From Brasenia schreberi (Eukaryota > Streptophyta > Magnoliopsida > Nymphaeales > Cabombaceae), in NCBI GenBank assembly GCA_036023115.1, contig JAYKKT010000055.1:12400501-12464500 (forward strand): DNA of 64,000 bases. The letters run 5' to 3'. Of this stretch, positions 1 to 9,528 are shown one piece after another. A program made the position numbers and the translations under genes. The notes below the pieces were generated by a model. That model made no database searches. It was given only the letters and a program-made list of their open reading frames with translations, and was not told where the DNA came from. Every line of letters starts with the position of its first letter. The stretch's first letter is position 1.

Positions 1-2205
1 GGCTCAAGTGCATGTGTGTGTGGGTGTGCCAAGCCATGTTATTACAAGCGGTTGGAGACAATGCTCCATTATTACAACCCCGTATCAAATTTAATTTAAC
101 TTAAGCAAGTCTACAAATAAGGACCGAGTTAGGCACTTACTTATAGCTGGTTCGGAGGTGACTTGCTTTAGCTTGGGCTTGGGCATCACCTTGGGCTGCA
201 AGAGGGAGCTCCTCGGAATGACACGGCAAAGGGGTGTGCTGGCCGGGTGACAAGGGAGCGCGGGTGTGAAGCCTTGGAGCTTGCCGGCTGCTAGTAGGGT
301 GCTGCCGTGGTGTCTCGGGCTGAAGTGGTTAGGGAGTGTCAATAAGGTGTAGGGCAGGTTCTATGGAAGGTGGAGCTAAGGGGTGACTAAGGGGGATGTC
401 TAAGGAAGAGGGTGTAAGGCCGCGGGTGATTGGGTGCAGTCGGCTGTGGCTGGCCGACTAGGGGCAAGTTAAGTGGTGGCCGGCTAGGGTAGTTAGGGGA
501 TGTCACGGATGGGAAGGTAGGGTGCTATGGAAGGTGGAGATAAGGGTGGTAAAAGGAGAGGAAGGGCAGGTCCTAGGTAACAAGGTAAGGTGGCCGGGGT
601 AGTTAGGGGGGTTGTCACGAATGGGAAGGTAGGGCAGCGGGTGGTGCGCTTGGGTGTGGTGGAAGGGTGGCGGTTAGTTAGGTGGTGGCCGGCTGAATGG
701 AGTGGAGACTAGGCTAAGGTAGGGAAATATGGGGTGGCCGAGAGTGGAGGGGGAGTGAAGATAGGGTGGAGTTAGGATAGGGTACTAACCGGATAGGAGA
801 GGGAGGTTGGTGTCCAAGGAGGGCAGCCGAGTGGAAGAAGTGGAGCTGGCCGGGCGACTATGGTGGCGTGGAATGATGCAGGCCGGGAGATGGTGGTGGC
901 GTGGAGTGGTGCAGGCCGGGAGGTAGTGGTGGAGCAGGTGAGAGAAAAGAGCAAGGTGAGAGAGGGCTCGGCTGGCCCAAGGTGCTGGGGGAAAAAGTTG
1001 AAAAACCCGCCCACTAGGGGGGGGGTTTATAGGTTTCAAAGGGTCGGTTGGGGCTGGTTTTGAGAGGGTAGTTTGGTGGTTAGGTGGTGGTGGTGTGGTG
1101 ATAAGGTGGGCTGGTTTTGAGGGGGGCCAGATATTTTGTTTTAGGTGGTTTTAGGGATATGGTGTGCTAGGGTTTAGGTGGGGTGGTTTAGGGCTTAGCT
1201 AGGTGGGTTGGTTTTGGGGTGAGGTTTAGTGAGGTGGGTTAGGTGTTTAGGCTAGGATTAGGTTAGGATTAAGGGAATTAAGCTAGGTTTAGGGAAGGAT
1301 TAGGGTGGTGGGTTAGGTGATTAGGTTGGGATTAGGCCGGGATTAGGGAAGTGGGTTAGGTGATTAGGCTAGGATTAGGCCGGGATTAGGGTAAAGGGCT
1401 AGGATTAGGGGTTTTGGCTTAGGATTGGGTTAGGAGGCTCCCTTTGCATAGCCCATGGACTTCATTGCATCATGCTGGTGCAGCCCTAGGTTAGGTATAG
1501 GCTCATACAAGCTTAAACCCTCATTAATTAGGCTAACCCACATGATTAACCCCAAACTTGACACACAAGTCAAGCTTAATACAATTCCCCTCATGCTTAT
1601 CCTCCCCATTCTCTCTCATGCCCATAATCCCACGTGAATTTCAAGTGGGCCCCACCTCCATTTATGAGAAGGTGATGTGGGCCATGGATGTGGATATTGG
1701 ATTGGATCTTTGGATCCAAATCCAAATCCAAATCCACACATACGTTTGGATTGGGATATAGATATATATGGTCCAGATCCAATCCAAACTGGATTCTGAC
1801 TCCTTCAGGGTATGTTCAAAACGAACGGTTTGTGCGGGGTCTGAAAGCAATTGTACTCCGTCTGCGTTGGGTCTTCGCCAACATGGTCGTCCGCTTCTGT
1901 TTTCACCTTCCGGAGATGATTTCAAAGGATTTTTACTGATCACAAGGACTTGGATGTTCGAGATCCTGGGGGTGGATCTAACACGAGAGTTGTTGTGTCG
2001 GGCTCGACATGTGCTCCGGTTCTAGGCTCTCTTTAGCTCTTCTGGTCTTGGATGTTATACATATTTTAAAACATATACAGTTTAAACATATGTACAGGGT
2101 TTGTCTGGAAGGCTCTTGGGTTTCCAAACTCAAAATACCCTTTGGGGCTGCTTTTACAAAAACCAGGTTTATTTGAGAAGTTCGTGGGATTTTGGGGTGT
2201 TTACA
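1..2205 (-). repeat. LTR K, Tat-type, minus strand, cut by window edge
   Basis: This is an LTR read on the minus strand; its 5' end (TGTAAACACC on the minus strand) lies at 2205 and its 3' part runs off the window at base 1. It has the blocks of the D/I LTR family: the conserved TGTAATA/GGAG/CTCC block (39-81), a C-rich region, a TATA box (minus strand, 1026-1033) next to a C-run/G-run pair, the CCTAA-rich block (about 1190-1430) and the AAATCC/GGATTT box (about 1690-1800). It abuts segment F at 2206; the 5 bases there, CCTAG, may be one half of a target duplication whose partner is outside the window. Whether it is a solo LTR or part of a full element cannot be seen. Confidence 0.88.
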
Positions 2206-2500
2206 CCTAGCCAAGACCGCCCCACCTAACCCAACCACCCTAACCGACTCCACCCAGCCATCACCAACTCCACCCTAACTAGCCTAAACTGACCTCACCT
2301 AAAACCTAACCACTACCTAACCCATATACCACCTAAACCTAGCCATGAACCCACTCTGAAACCCACTTAGCCAGGTGCTCCCCACACCTAGCTAAAACCC
2401 TTCCTAACCGACCAAACCCTCGCCTAAAACTATCCCAAACCGAACCCAGCTAGGTGCTGGCTGCACCTAGCTTATTCCCTTGAAACTTAACCTAACCTAC
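2206..2500 (+). repeat. Segment F, left piece of an older LTR
   Basis: This C-rich stretch lies between LTR K and element A and continues at 17597 once A and its duplicated CCTAC are removed. It holds a perfect hairpin at 2448-2472 with arms AGCTAGGTGC and GCACCTAGCT and a 5-nt loop; the same hairpin recurs at 18100-18124 in the right piece. The composition resembles the region downstream of the TATA box in the related LTRs of this window. No coding potential is seen. Confidence 0.7.
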
Positions 2501-3726
2501 TGTAAACACCCCGAAATCCCATGAATTTCTCAAATCCATCTGGTTTTGTAAAAACAGCCCCAAAGGGCCATTTTGAGTCTGGAAACCCAAGAGCCTTCCA
2601 AACAACCCTGTACATACGTTTTGAACTTTATATTTCAAAAATATATAACATGGCTTTTAAAAACCTTTTTAACATATTTTTGAAACCCCGAAGCAGCATT
2701 AGCCTAATCCAAACAGGACCAGGAGAGCTAAGGAGAGCCCGGAACTGGAGCACATGTCAAGCCCGGCACAGCAACTCTCGTATCAAATCCATACCCCCAG
2801 GATCTAGAACGTCCAAGACCCTAGTATCATCAAAACATCATTTGAAGTCATCTCCGAAAGGCGAAAACAGAAGTGGACGATCATGTTAGCGAAGACCCAA
2901 CGCAGACGAAGTATTGATGCTGTCAGACCCCGCACAAACCGTTCGTTTCGAACACAGCTCAAAGGAGTCAGAGTTCAGTTTGGATCGGATCTGGACCATA
3001 TATATCCAGATCCCAATCCAAACCCATGTATGGACTTAGATTTGGATTTGGATCCAGAGATCCAATCCAATATCCAAATCCATGGCCCACATCACCTTCT
3101 CATAAATGGAGGTGGGGCCCACTTGAATTTCACGTGGGATTATGGGCATGAGAGAGAGTGGGGGTGGAGAAGATCATGTGTGTGTTGTAATTAAGCTTGA
3201 CTTGTGTGTCAAGTTTGGGATTAATCATGTGGGTTAGCCTAATTAAGTGGGTTTAAGCTTGTAATTAGCCAAAACCTAACCTAGGGCTGCACCAACATGA
3301 TATGATTAGGGTCTATGGGCCATGCAAAGGGAGCTCCTTCACCTAAACCTAACCAAAAACACCTAATCCTAGCCTTCTACCCTAATCCTGTCCTAATCTG
3401 AGCCTAATCACCTAACCCACTTCCCTAATCCCGGCCTAATCCCAACCTAATCACCTAACCCACTTCCCTAAACCTAGGTTAATTTCTCTAAACCTAGCCT
3501 AATCCTAGCCTAATCACCTAACCTACCTCACTAAACCTCACCCTAGAACCAACCCACCTAGCTAAACCCTAAACCTCTAAACCACCCCTAGCACACAACC
3601 TACCCAAACCCCTTGTATTTAAAATATCTGGCCCTACCCTTTCCAGCCCACCTTGTCACCACACCACCCTACCTAAACCACCTAACCACTACCCCACAAC
3701 CACCCCCCAACCGCCTCTTGCAGCCC

Positions 3727-3753
3727 TATATAAACCCGCCCCTTTGGGGCGGG
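3727..3753 (+). promoter_or_regulatory. TATA box with a perfect hairpin directly downstream
   Basis: TATATAAA at 3727-3734 is followed without a gap by an inverted repeat, arms CCCGCCCC and GGGGCGGG with a TTT loop (3735-3753). It is identical in the 3' LTR (15237-15263). Plant TATA boxes usually lie about 30 bp upstream of the start site, so transcription would begin just after or within this hairpin. D has the related pair CCCGCC/GGCGGG at 37450-37466. Promoter activity is inferred. Confidence 0.7.
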
Positions 3754-4693
3754 TTCTTCCCATCTTCAAGCTCCATCTTCCACCAGCCGGGTCCTCCACT
3801 CTCCAGCCCAGCCGACTCCTATCTTGCTCCACCTGCCCTATAGCCAGCCACCACCTGCGCCACTACCTCCCAGCCGAGCACCACAACCACCACCACTCTA
3901 GCCGAGGTCCACATCGCCACCCTTCCCCACGGCCGAACCTCATCCTGCGCATCCCAATCACCCGGCTGCTCCCCTTCCATCCGCCACCACCTCCCATCAT
4001 CCTGTTAGTATCCTCCACCTTACTCCTTCTCCACTCCCTCTCCACTCTCAGCCACCTAACCCACTACCATATCACCCTAATACCCGCCACTTGCCGCCAC
4101 CATTCCCACTTGGCCAGGCCATAACCACCCCAACTACCCGCCACTACCTAACCACCCTAGCTATACCCGGCCAACCCAATGAACCCCCTAAGTCCTGTCC
4201 ACTCTACCTCACCACACCCGCCACTACCTTACCCCATCTCCTAGCTAGTTCCCTTCCCTTCCACCACTCCTAGCCACCCTAGCAGCCCGTCGCCACCAAG
4301 TCCCCTTAGTCGGCCACTCCAACCGACTGTCACCCCTTTTATTCGGCCAGCCACCTCCTTTCCCCTAGACACTCCATTAGACCTTCTCTTAGGCTCCCCT
4401 TAGTGCCATACTCCTTAACACTAACCCCTACCCTAGTGACCTTCCTTAGTCACATTAGCCCAACACATCACGGAGGCACCCTTGCTAGCAGCCGGCCACC
4501 TTTAAGGCGCCCTTCCCGCGCCCCCAAGACATCCGGCCAGCACCTCCCCTTGCCGTTCAACTTCGAGGAGCTCCCGCTTGCAGCCCAAAACGAAGGCCAA
4601 GCCCATGCTCAAGCAAGGCATCTTCGGACCAGCTATTAGTAAGTGCCTAACTCGGTCCTTAGTTGTATACTTGCTTAAAATTCAATTCGATAC

Positions 4694-4736
4694 GGGGTTG
4701 TAATAACGGAGCATAGTCTCCCCCCGATTGTAATAA
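4694..4736 (+). promoter_or_regulatory. Conserved TTGTAATAA / GGAG-CTCC block, possible poly(A) region
   Basis: GGGGTTGTAATAA is followed by GGAG (4708-4711), a 6-nt loop CATAGT, CTCC (4718-4721), a C-run and a second TGTAATAA. The same arrangement is present in every LTR of the window that has not lost this region by deletion, although neighbouring sequence does not align between families. It lies about 970 bp downstream of the TATA box. A role in 3' end formation or at the R/U5 boundary is inference. Confidence 0.55.
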
Positions 4737-4875
4737 CGTGGCTTGGCACACCCACACACGTGCACTCTCTTAATTGTGTACGATTTTGAACACACACGGG
4801 CCTAATCAACCCTTAATACATAAATATATATATGTACTTTAATTTTCGTAGGGTTTTGCTTACGTTGGGTGTGTT

Positions 4876-5530
4876 GTCTTTCAATTCAAGCACTCACACA
4901 CATTGAGCCTTCGCTCTTATTTGAAAGACCCAAGTAAGGGCCGAGCTATACTATTTGGGTTTTCATTTCATGTCGTGTGTGTAAGTCTTTCAATTCAAGC
5001 ACTCACACACATTGAGCCTTCGCTCTTATTTGAAAGACCCAAGTAAGGGCCGAGCTATACTATTTGGGTTTTCATTTCATGTCGTGTGTGTAAGTCTTTC
5101 AATTCAAGCACTCACACACATTGAGCCTTCGCTCTTATTTGAAAGACCCAAGTAAGGGCCGAGCTATACTATTTGGGTTTTCATTTCATGTCGTGTGTGT
5201 AAGTCTTTCAATTCAAGCACTCACACACATTGAGCCTTCGCTCTTATTTGAAAGACCCAAGTAAGGGCCGTGTTATACTATTTGGGTTTAATTTCATGTT
5301 GTGTGCGTAGTACTTCAATTCAAGCACTCACACACATTGAGCTTTCGCTCTTATTCCCAACACCTTATTCAAGGCCATATTGCAAGTTATATTTGGGTTT
5401 AATTTCATGTCGTGTGTGTAAGTCTTTCAATTCAAGCACGCACCCACATTGAGCCTTCGCTCTTATTTGCAAGACCCGAGTAAGGGCCCATATACATACT
5501 CTATATACATATCTCCCTTCGGCATTTACA
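4876..5530 (+). repeat. Six tandem leader repeats of about 109 bp
   Basis: Repeat starts are at 4876, 4985, 5094, 5203, 5310 and 5422. The first four are nearly identical and the last two diverge. Each unit holds CACACACATTGAGC, a mini-hairpin with arms GAGC and GCTC around a CTTC or TTTC loop, then CTTAT. The 3' LTR has the same six units; solo LTR J has eight. The array lies in the transcribed part of the LTR downstream of the TATA box. Confidence 0.92.
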
Positions 5531-5870
5531 TTACAAGTCATTTCCCTTCGGTTATTTCCCTTCGGCATTGTCTTTACATTCGGGTTTTCCCTTTGGAGTA
5601 GCATGAGTTTGCATTGCATCTACGCCATACCATGAGGTAGGACGCATATTGCATCGAAGCAAGCCCCGTATTCCCGCTCAAATTCGCCCATGTAGTGGAG
5701 TGTACATAACACACAAACTAGGTGGCCCATAAAGGGATAAAAAGAAAGACTTAGGCACGTGCAAATCCACGTGATCTAAAATCTGCAATCGTATCTAAAA
5801 GAGCCGAATTAAACACCTCAAACCGCTTCGTAGGCTTTCTATACCCAAAAACTCGATTTTTCAAAGCGTA

Positions 5871-6013
5871 CAGACTGACCGTTGCGCATCTGTGCAAGAA
5901 GGTCTGTGACGACAAGAGCTCACTTGCTCATAGTTGCCATTTAGAAGTCAACTTAAAATATATCTTCGCTAGCTTAGGTAAGCTAGCTGGCACGCCCTGT
6001 TTATATAAATAGG
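5871..6013 (+). promoter_or_regulatory. Structured U5 region before the primer binding site
   Basis: Three potential stem-loops are visible. The first has outer arms CAGAC (5871-5875) and GTCTG (5902-5906) around a stem made by TTGCGC and GTGCAA. The second has arms GCTAGCTT and AAGCTAGC around AGGT (5968-5987). The third has CCTGTTT and AAATAGG around ATAT (5996-6013), with one G-U pair. The first two recur in all families with paired changes, for example CTTGC/GCAAG becoming CTTGA/TCAAG in B and L. A role in packaging or priming is inferred from position alone. Confidence 0.6.
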
Positions 6014-6090
6014 CCTTAGACACACGAGAGGATCCGCTCCAAACCCTGAAAAAGGCGAGAGGCGGGGATTTTCGCTGCGTCTACAGAGAT

Positions 6091-6108
6091 TGGCATGCCC
6101 GGTGGGAC
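6091..6108 (+). other. Primer binding site of element A
   Basis: TGGCATGCCCGGTGGGAC lies 5 nt after the LTR end. It begins TGG, as expected for pairing with a tRNA CCA end. D has the same 18-mer with C for T at the sixth base; B and H carry close variants. I could not assign the tRNA from memory. Confidence 0.85.
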
Positions 6109-6227
6109 GTGAGCCTTTCAAAAATCGAGTTTTTAAGTTAGAAGTTTGCAAAAATTTTGTTAAAAGGTGTCGTTTTTAACTTGTTTCTTTGCTTGTACTT
6201 AGGAAATTTTGAAAAAGCTTGAAAAGC

Positions 6228-7705
6228 ATGTCAAAATCCAATCCAAGTGAAGTGTCCAACCAAGGCTCATGCGCATCAAGTTCTCACTCTAGGAGGATTT
6301 TCAAAAACAAAATAAAATTAGATGAGATCGAGGACCTGAGAAGGGAGTTTGAGGCCAAAATCGATGCTCTCAGCCAAGAGGCTGAAGTAGGCGATTCGTG
6401 TTCATCAAACGGTGAACAAAGGCCTAAGAAAAAATCTGAAAAACCTTGCAAGCACAAAGAGGCCTCCATAATGGAAGGCAACCAATACCACGAGTCCTTC
6501 ACACAAAAGGACCGTAAAGCCCTACAACAGCTGCTGAAAGGGCAAAACAAAGAGAAAAGAAGCTACGCCCTGTCTGATTTCCTTCCTATGGATTACGAAA
6601 CAGACAGTGACGATGAAATACCGAACTTCCATCGGTATGATGGCATGGGAGACCCTAGGTCTCACTTGCAGCTTTTCTCGCGTCGAGCCCATAAGAAGAA
6701 AAAGGACTCGATGAAATAGGTGTATTGATTCCCTCTATCCCTTAAAGGCACAGCTGCCAAATGGCTGGCTTCCTACGACTTGAGCCAGTTCACTACTTTT
6801 GAAGAGTTAGCGAACTGCTTCATGCAAAGATTTGCACACAATGTAGAAGTCACACCAACTCTGAATACCTTAAGGGATACAAAGCAAGGCATGAACGAAG
6901 ACGTACATGCCTTCATTATAAGATGGAGGTCACTTTTGGGCCAAGTGCGAGAGCCCATATCCGAAGGATGCGTAGTCATGCTCATCCTGGATAACTTTAA
7001 AAGCGAGTTAAAAACCCTTCTCTAGATTCATGAGATCTCAACTTTCCATAAGTTGATAAAAAAGGCATCCCTTTTTGAAACCAACTTGCGAAAAGGGACA
7101 TACGATCACTTATGGAAAGGAAGTGCCATTTCCAAAACCCGCTTGGAAAAACCCATCACATATGGGCTACCCACGATGGACAAAAGGGCAAAAACCCATA
7201 AAATCGCCAATGTCCAGGTGGATCCAGGCGTGGCAGGCACTTCCAAAAATTTTGAAAAACTAGAAAACAAGAGGGAGTGAAACTTTCAAAAACCGGTTGA
7301 AAAACAGGAGTATACACCACTGGGGCAACCTATGTCGGAGGTCCTAGACCTCCTACTTGCCCAAGGCATGATAGAACTCCCTGAAATCCCGAAGGAGTCA
7401 CTTCCAAGGGGGGGTATTTAAACCAATTTTGTAAGTATCATCGGCTCAAAGGCCATGATACCAAACGTTGTTTCTCCCTTTTAAATAAAATTGAGAACTT
7501 GATAGCGGAGGGCCGGCTCCTGGTCACTGCGGAACCTGAGCCACCTCAAGCTATCTTCAAAGAACCCTTCCCCAAACACGCCAGTGGCAGTGGGAAAGGA
7601 AAGGAGGTATGTACCCTCACCATTTCTAAGGAGCTAGCGCAAAAACCAGAGTCTGGTCGACCCACTTGTGCGCCCACTCTTGTATTATACAAGAAGCACG
7701 CCTAA
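6228..7705 (+). pseudogene. gag, broken
   Basis: Gag is the structural protein that forms the retrotransposon particle and binds its RNA. The start chosen is the ATG at 6228 (MSKSNPSEVSNQ); the same start is kept in D. After a Lys-rich region comes the retrotransposon gag core with the blocks ALSDFLPMDYETDSDDE, FHRYDGMGDPRSH and LANCFMQRF, then WRSLLGQVREP. Toward the C end is a zinc-knuckle-like CxxHxxxGHDTxxC (about 7429-7475). Breaks: a Trp codon turned to TAG at 6717 with a second Trp turned to TGA just after, TAG at 7023, TGA at 7278, a frameshift near 7400 and TAA at 7703. A Tyr-rich polypyrimidine tract is not part of the protein: it ends in AG at 6201-6202, upstream of the start. Confidence 0.9.
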
Positions 7706-9092
7706 GTCATCATTCGGGGACCACCAAAAGTGGGATCCCCGGCAAAACCAGTTTTGAAAATCCAAGGTTCTCCTCAGCTCATCCTTAGAGCCAAAAATAG
7801 CGCGAACCCTAGGCTGGTCGTGGGGGAAGTGACTAGATCCGGGAGGATCTATCAACCCCTGCACCTTCAAGGTGCTAAAAAGGTGGTCAGTGTGCCTGGC
7901 CCCTCAAAAGCATGTATCCCTAGTGTTCTGTCAAAAGCAGATAAGGACAAAGTCATCCTAAAACCTTATGACTTCGAAAACCACCTTTCAAAGATTCCTA
8001 TTCACATGTCTATCCTAGAGCTTATACAAACTCTAGGCATAGACTTGTATTAGAGAAAATTCTAGAAAGGGCCAAGGTTGATTCGAACATAAGTCCGGAA
8101 TCCTTGTCTGCCCAAGTGGCTTTATTAGGAGCAAAATCGCCCATCACTTTTTCGGAAGATGATGTAGATAGACCCTACGAAACCCATAATCAGGCCCTGC
8201 ATATCGAGGTGGTTCTAAACAACCACTCTCTGGACAGGTGCCTAGTCGATGGTGGAGGAGGGCCCAACATCCTTCCACTTCACGTGGCGTATAAAATCGG
8301 AGTCACCTTGACTTCAGTAAACCCAAGCCCCATCGTTATCACTGGATACGATGGGAATGCGTCTAGACCTTTAGGATCCATCTAACTCCCAACGGAAACG
8401 GGAGGGATCGAACACACGGGGGTGTTCCATGTCCTGGACATCCACCCCCATTATAACCTGTTGCTGGGAAGGCCCTGGATACACAGTTTGTGCGCTGTGC
8501 CATCCACCTTCCACAGGTGTGTCAAGATCCCTTTTAGGGACCAGGTCGTAGTGATCCTAGGTGAGAGTCACCCACAGCTTCAGGGGATCATAAACTCCCC
8601 TTGTTTATCAAGCTCCCAGGCCCATGAGGCTAACCTGGGGTAAATTATGGTTGAGCCACTCGGCTCATGTTGAACAACCCTAGGAAGGTTGTGTGCGTGA
8701 AGGGGCCGCCCAAAGCAGGCCCCCTCCCGACTTTAATCCTCTTAGGAAAACCCAAGCGTTCCCTATTTCCAAAGCCCCTGGACAAGAGGCCATATGAGCA
8801 CAATATGGACGACAGCATGTTCCAGGACCACGACTTGTACCACGCCTTTTCAAAAAACAAAAGGTCGTGAAACATGTTGTTAAACATGGGCTACACGCCC
8901 TACAAGAGTCTAGGGGCACAGAACCAGGGTCTCCTAGAGCCCATCCTTCCTAGGGCCAACCCAAGCTGATATGGGATCGGCTATACTCCCCGAATACAGC
9001 CAGAGCCACCCCCTGTGACCACTTGGGTCAAGGGTGCCCTGGAACCTGTCTTAGAAGAGACCTACGATTTAGATCTCCTATTCCGAGTCTAA
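7706..9092 (+). pseudogene. linker and aspartic protease, broken; end of gag-pro
   Basis: A linker (VVGEVTRSGRIYQP and neighbours) leads to a retropepsin-like domain. Its active-site block reads LVDGGGGPNILPLHVAY, with the catalytic Asp codon at 8248-8250, and the later block is HYNLLLGRPWIH. The DGG form in place of DTG/DSG is usual in Tat elements. Downstream is a conserved tail (MDDSMFQDHDLY, then NMGYTPY and PEPPPVTTWVKGALEP) that ends in TAA at 9090-9092. Breaks: a 2-bp deletion near 8035 giving a stop at 8051, TAA at 8383, TAA at 8641, TGA after AFSKNKRS and TGA within the tail. The protease would cut gag and pol into mature proteins. Confidence 0.87.
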
Positions 9093-9120
9093 CCCGTAGT
9101 GTTTTCCCTTTGTAGGTATG
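9090..9120 (+). other. gag-pro/pol junction with candidate 3' splice site
   Basis: The gag-pro frame closes with TAA at 9090. The pol frame is closed by TAG at 9097-9099, and just after it come TTTTCCCTTTGTAG (acceptor AG at 9114-9115) and GTATG with the pol ATG at 9118. D keeps both stops and the polypyrimidine-AG; B and H keep a stop and the polypyrimidine-AG. With both frames closed within 10 nt, a ribosomal frameshift cannot carry translation into pol here. Splicing or re-initiation would be needed. An intron near this position is described for the related Ogre elements. I could not identify the donor. Confidence 0.5.
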
Positions 9121-9528
9121 ACGGAAGATCCCTTTTATAAAAATACAAAAACATTTGAAAAGCTTAAAATCAAAAAAATCGAAAAACAAGAAAAACCAAA
9201 AACAATGGAAAAACAAAAACTCGAAAATAGAGTGCTTTGTATAGTTCCCAAAGTTCTTGTTTTACAAAAAACCAAAAAAATCAAAAATTTGGAAAATACC
9301 AAAAAGATTTTGTATATAGCTGCTCCTGGTAGGACTTTGGCAAAAGAAAAGGATTTCGAAAGAAATGTCGTCTGCATAGCCAGACCAAAAATTTCGAAAT
9401 CACTTGAAAATCCAAGTACAAAACCAGGTCTTTTTGAAAACCACACATCAACTTCCCTCGGGTCTATAGCCCACGAGAATGATCAAAGCCCAGAAGTGGA
9501 TCCCCTTGAAGAAGATCCCACTTCTTAG
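9118..9528 (+). pseudogene. pol N-terminal Lys-rich region
   Basis: This frame begins at ATG 9118 (MTEDPFYKNTKTFEKL), directly after the candidate splice acceptor, and is rich in Lys, Glu and Asn with short repeats of the type KxxKIKxLE. It stops at TAG 9526-9528, where D has a sense codon (Phe-Glu), so pol originally continued straight into RT. No known domain is recognised. The Lys-rich composition suggests a disordered leader removed by the protease (inference). Confidence 0.7.

Larger units (their letters stand above)
2501..6085 (+). repeat. Element A 5' LTR
   Basis: The LTR is 3585 bp and starts TG and ends CA. Reading along it: a U3 with an AAATCC/GGATTT box (about 2985-3085), a CCTAA-rich block (about 3340-3610), a TATA box at 3727, a C-rich segment (3750-4640), the conserved TTGTAATAA hairpin block (4694-4736), six tandem leader repeats (4876-5530) and a structured U5 (5871-6013). 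Open frames in the C-rich part are low-complexity (His/Pro/Leu-rich) and I do not regard them as genes. Confidence 0.95.

Noticed and set aside
3340..3610. Interstitial telomere repeat
   Set aside because: The units are CCTAAT and CCTAACCC variants with a 43-bp higher period, not runs of the plant telomere heptamer.
3613..4273. Open frames rich in His, Pro and Leu in the C-rich part of A's LTR, repeated in D, I, J and the 3' LTRs
   Set aside because: They lie in low-complexity LTR sequence, exist in several frames at once, show no domain and are not preserved codon-wise between families.
4876..5530. Regular repeats that could suggest a CRISPR-like array
   Set aside because: Units are contiguous 109-bp tandem copies without unique spacers, inside a plant LTR.
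7601..7615. AG|GTATGT as 5' splice donor for the candidate intron (also in D at 41178 and in B near 22312)
   Set aside because: The motif is conserved, but joining it to the acceptor at 9115 puts a TGA right after the join, so it does not give a gag-pol frame with this acceptor.
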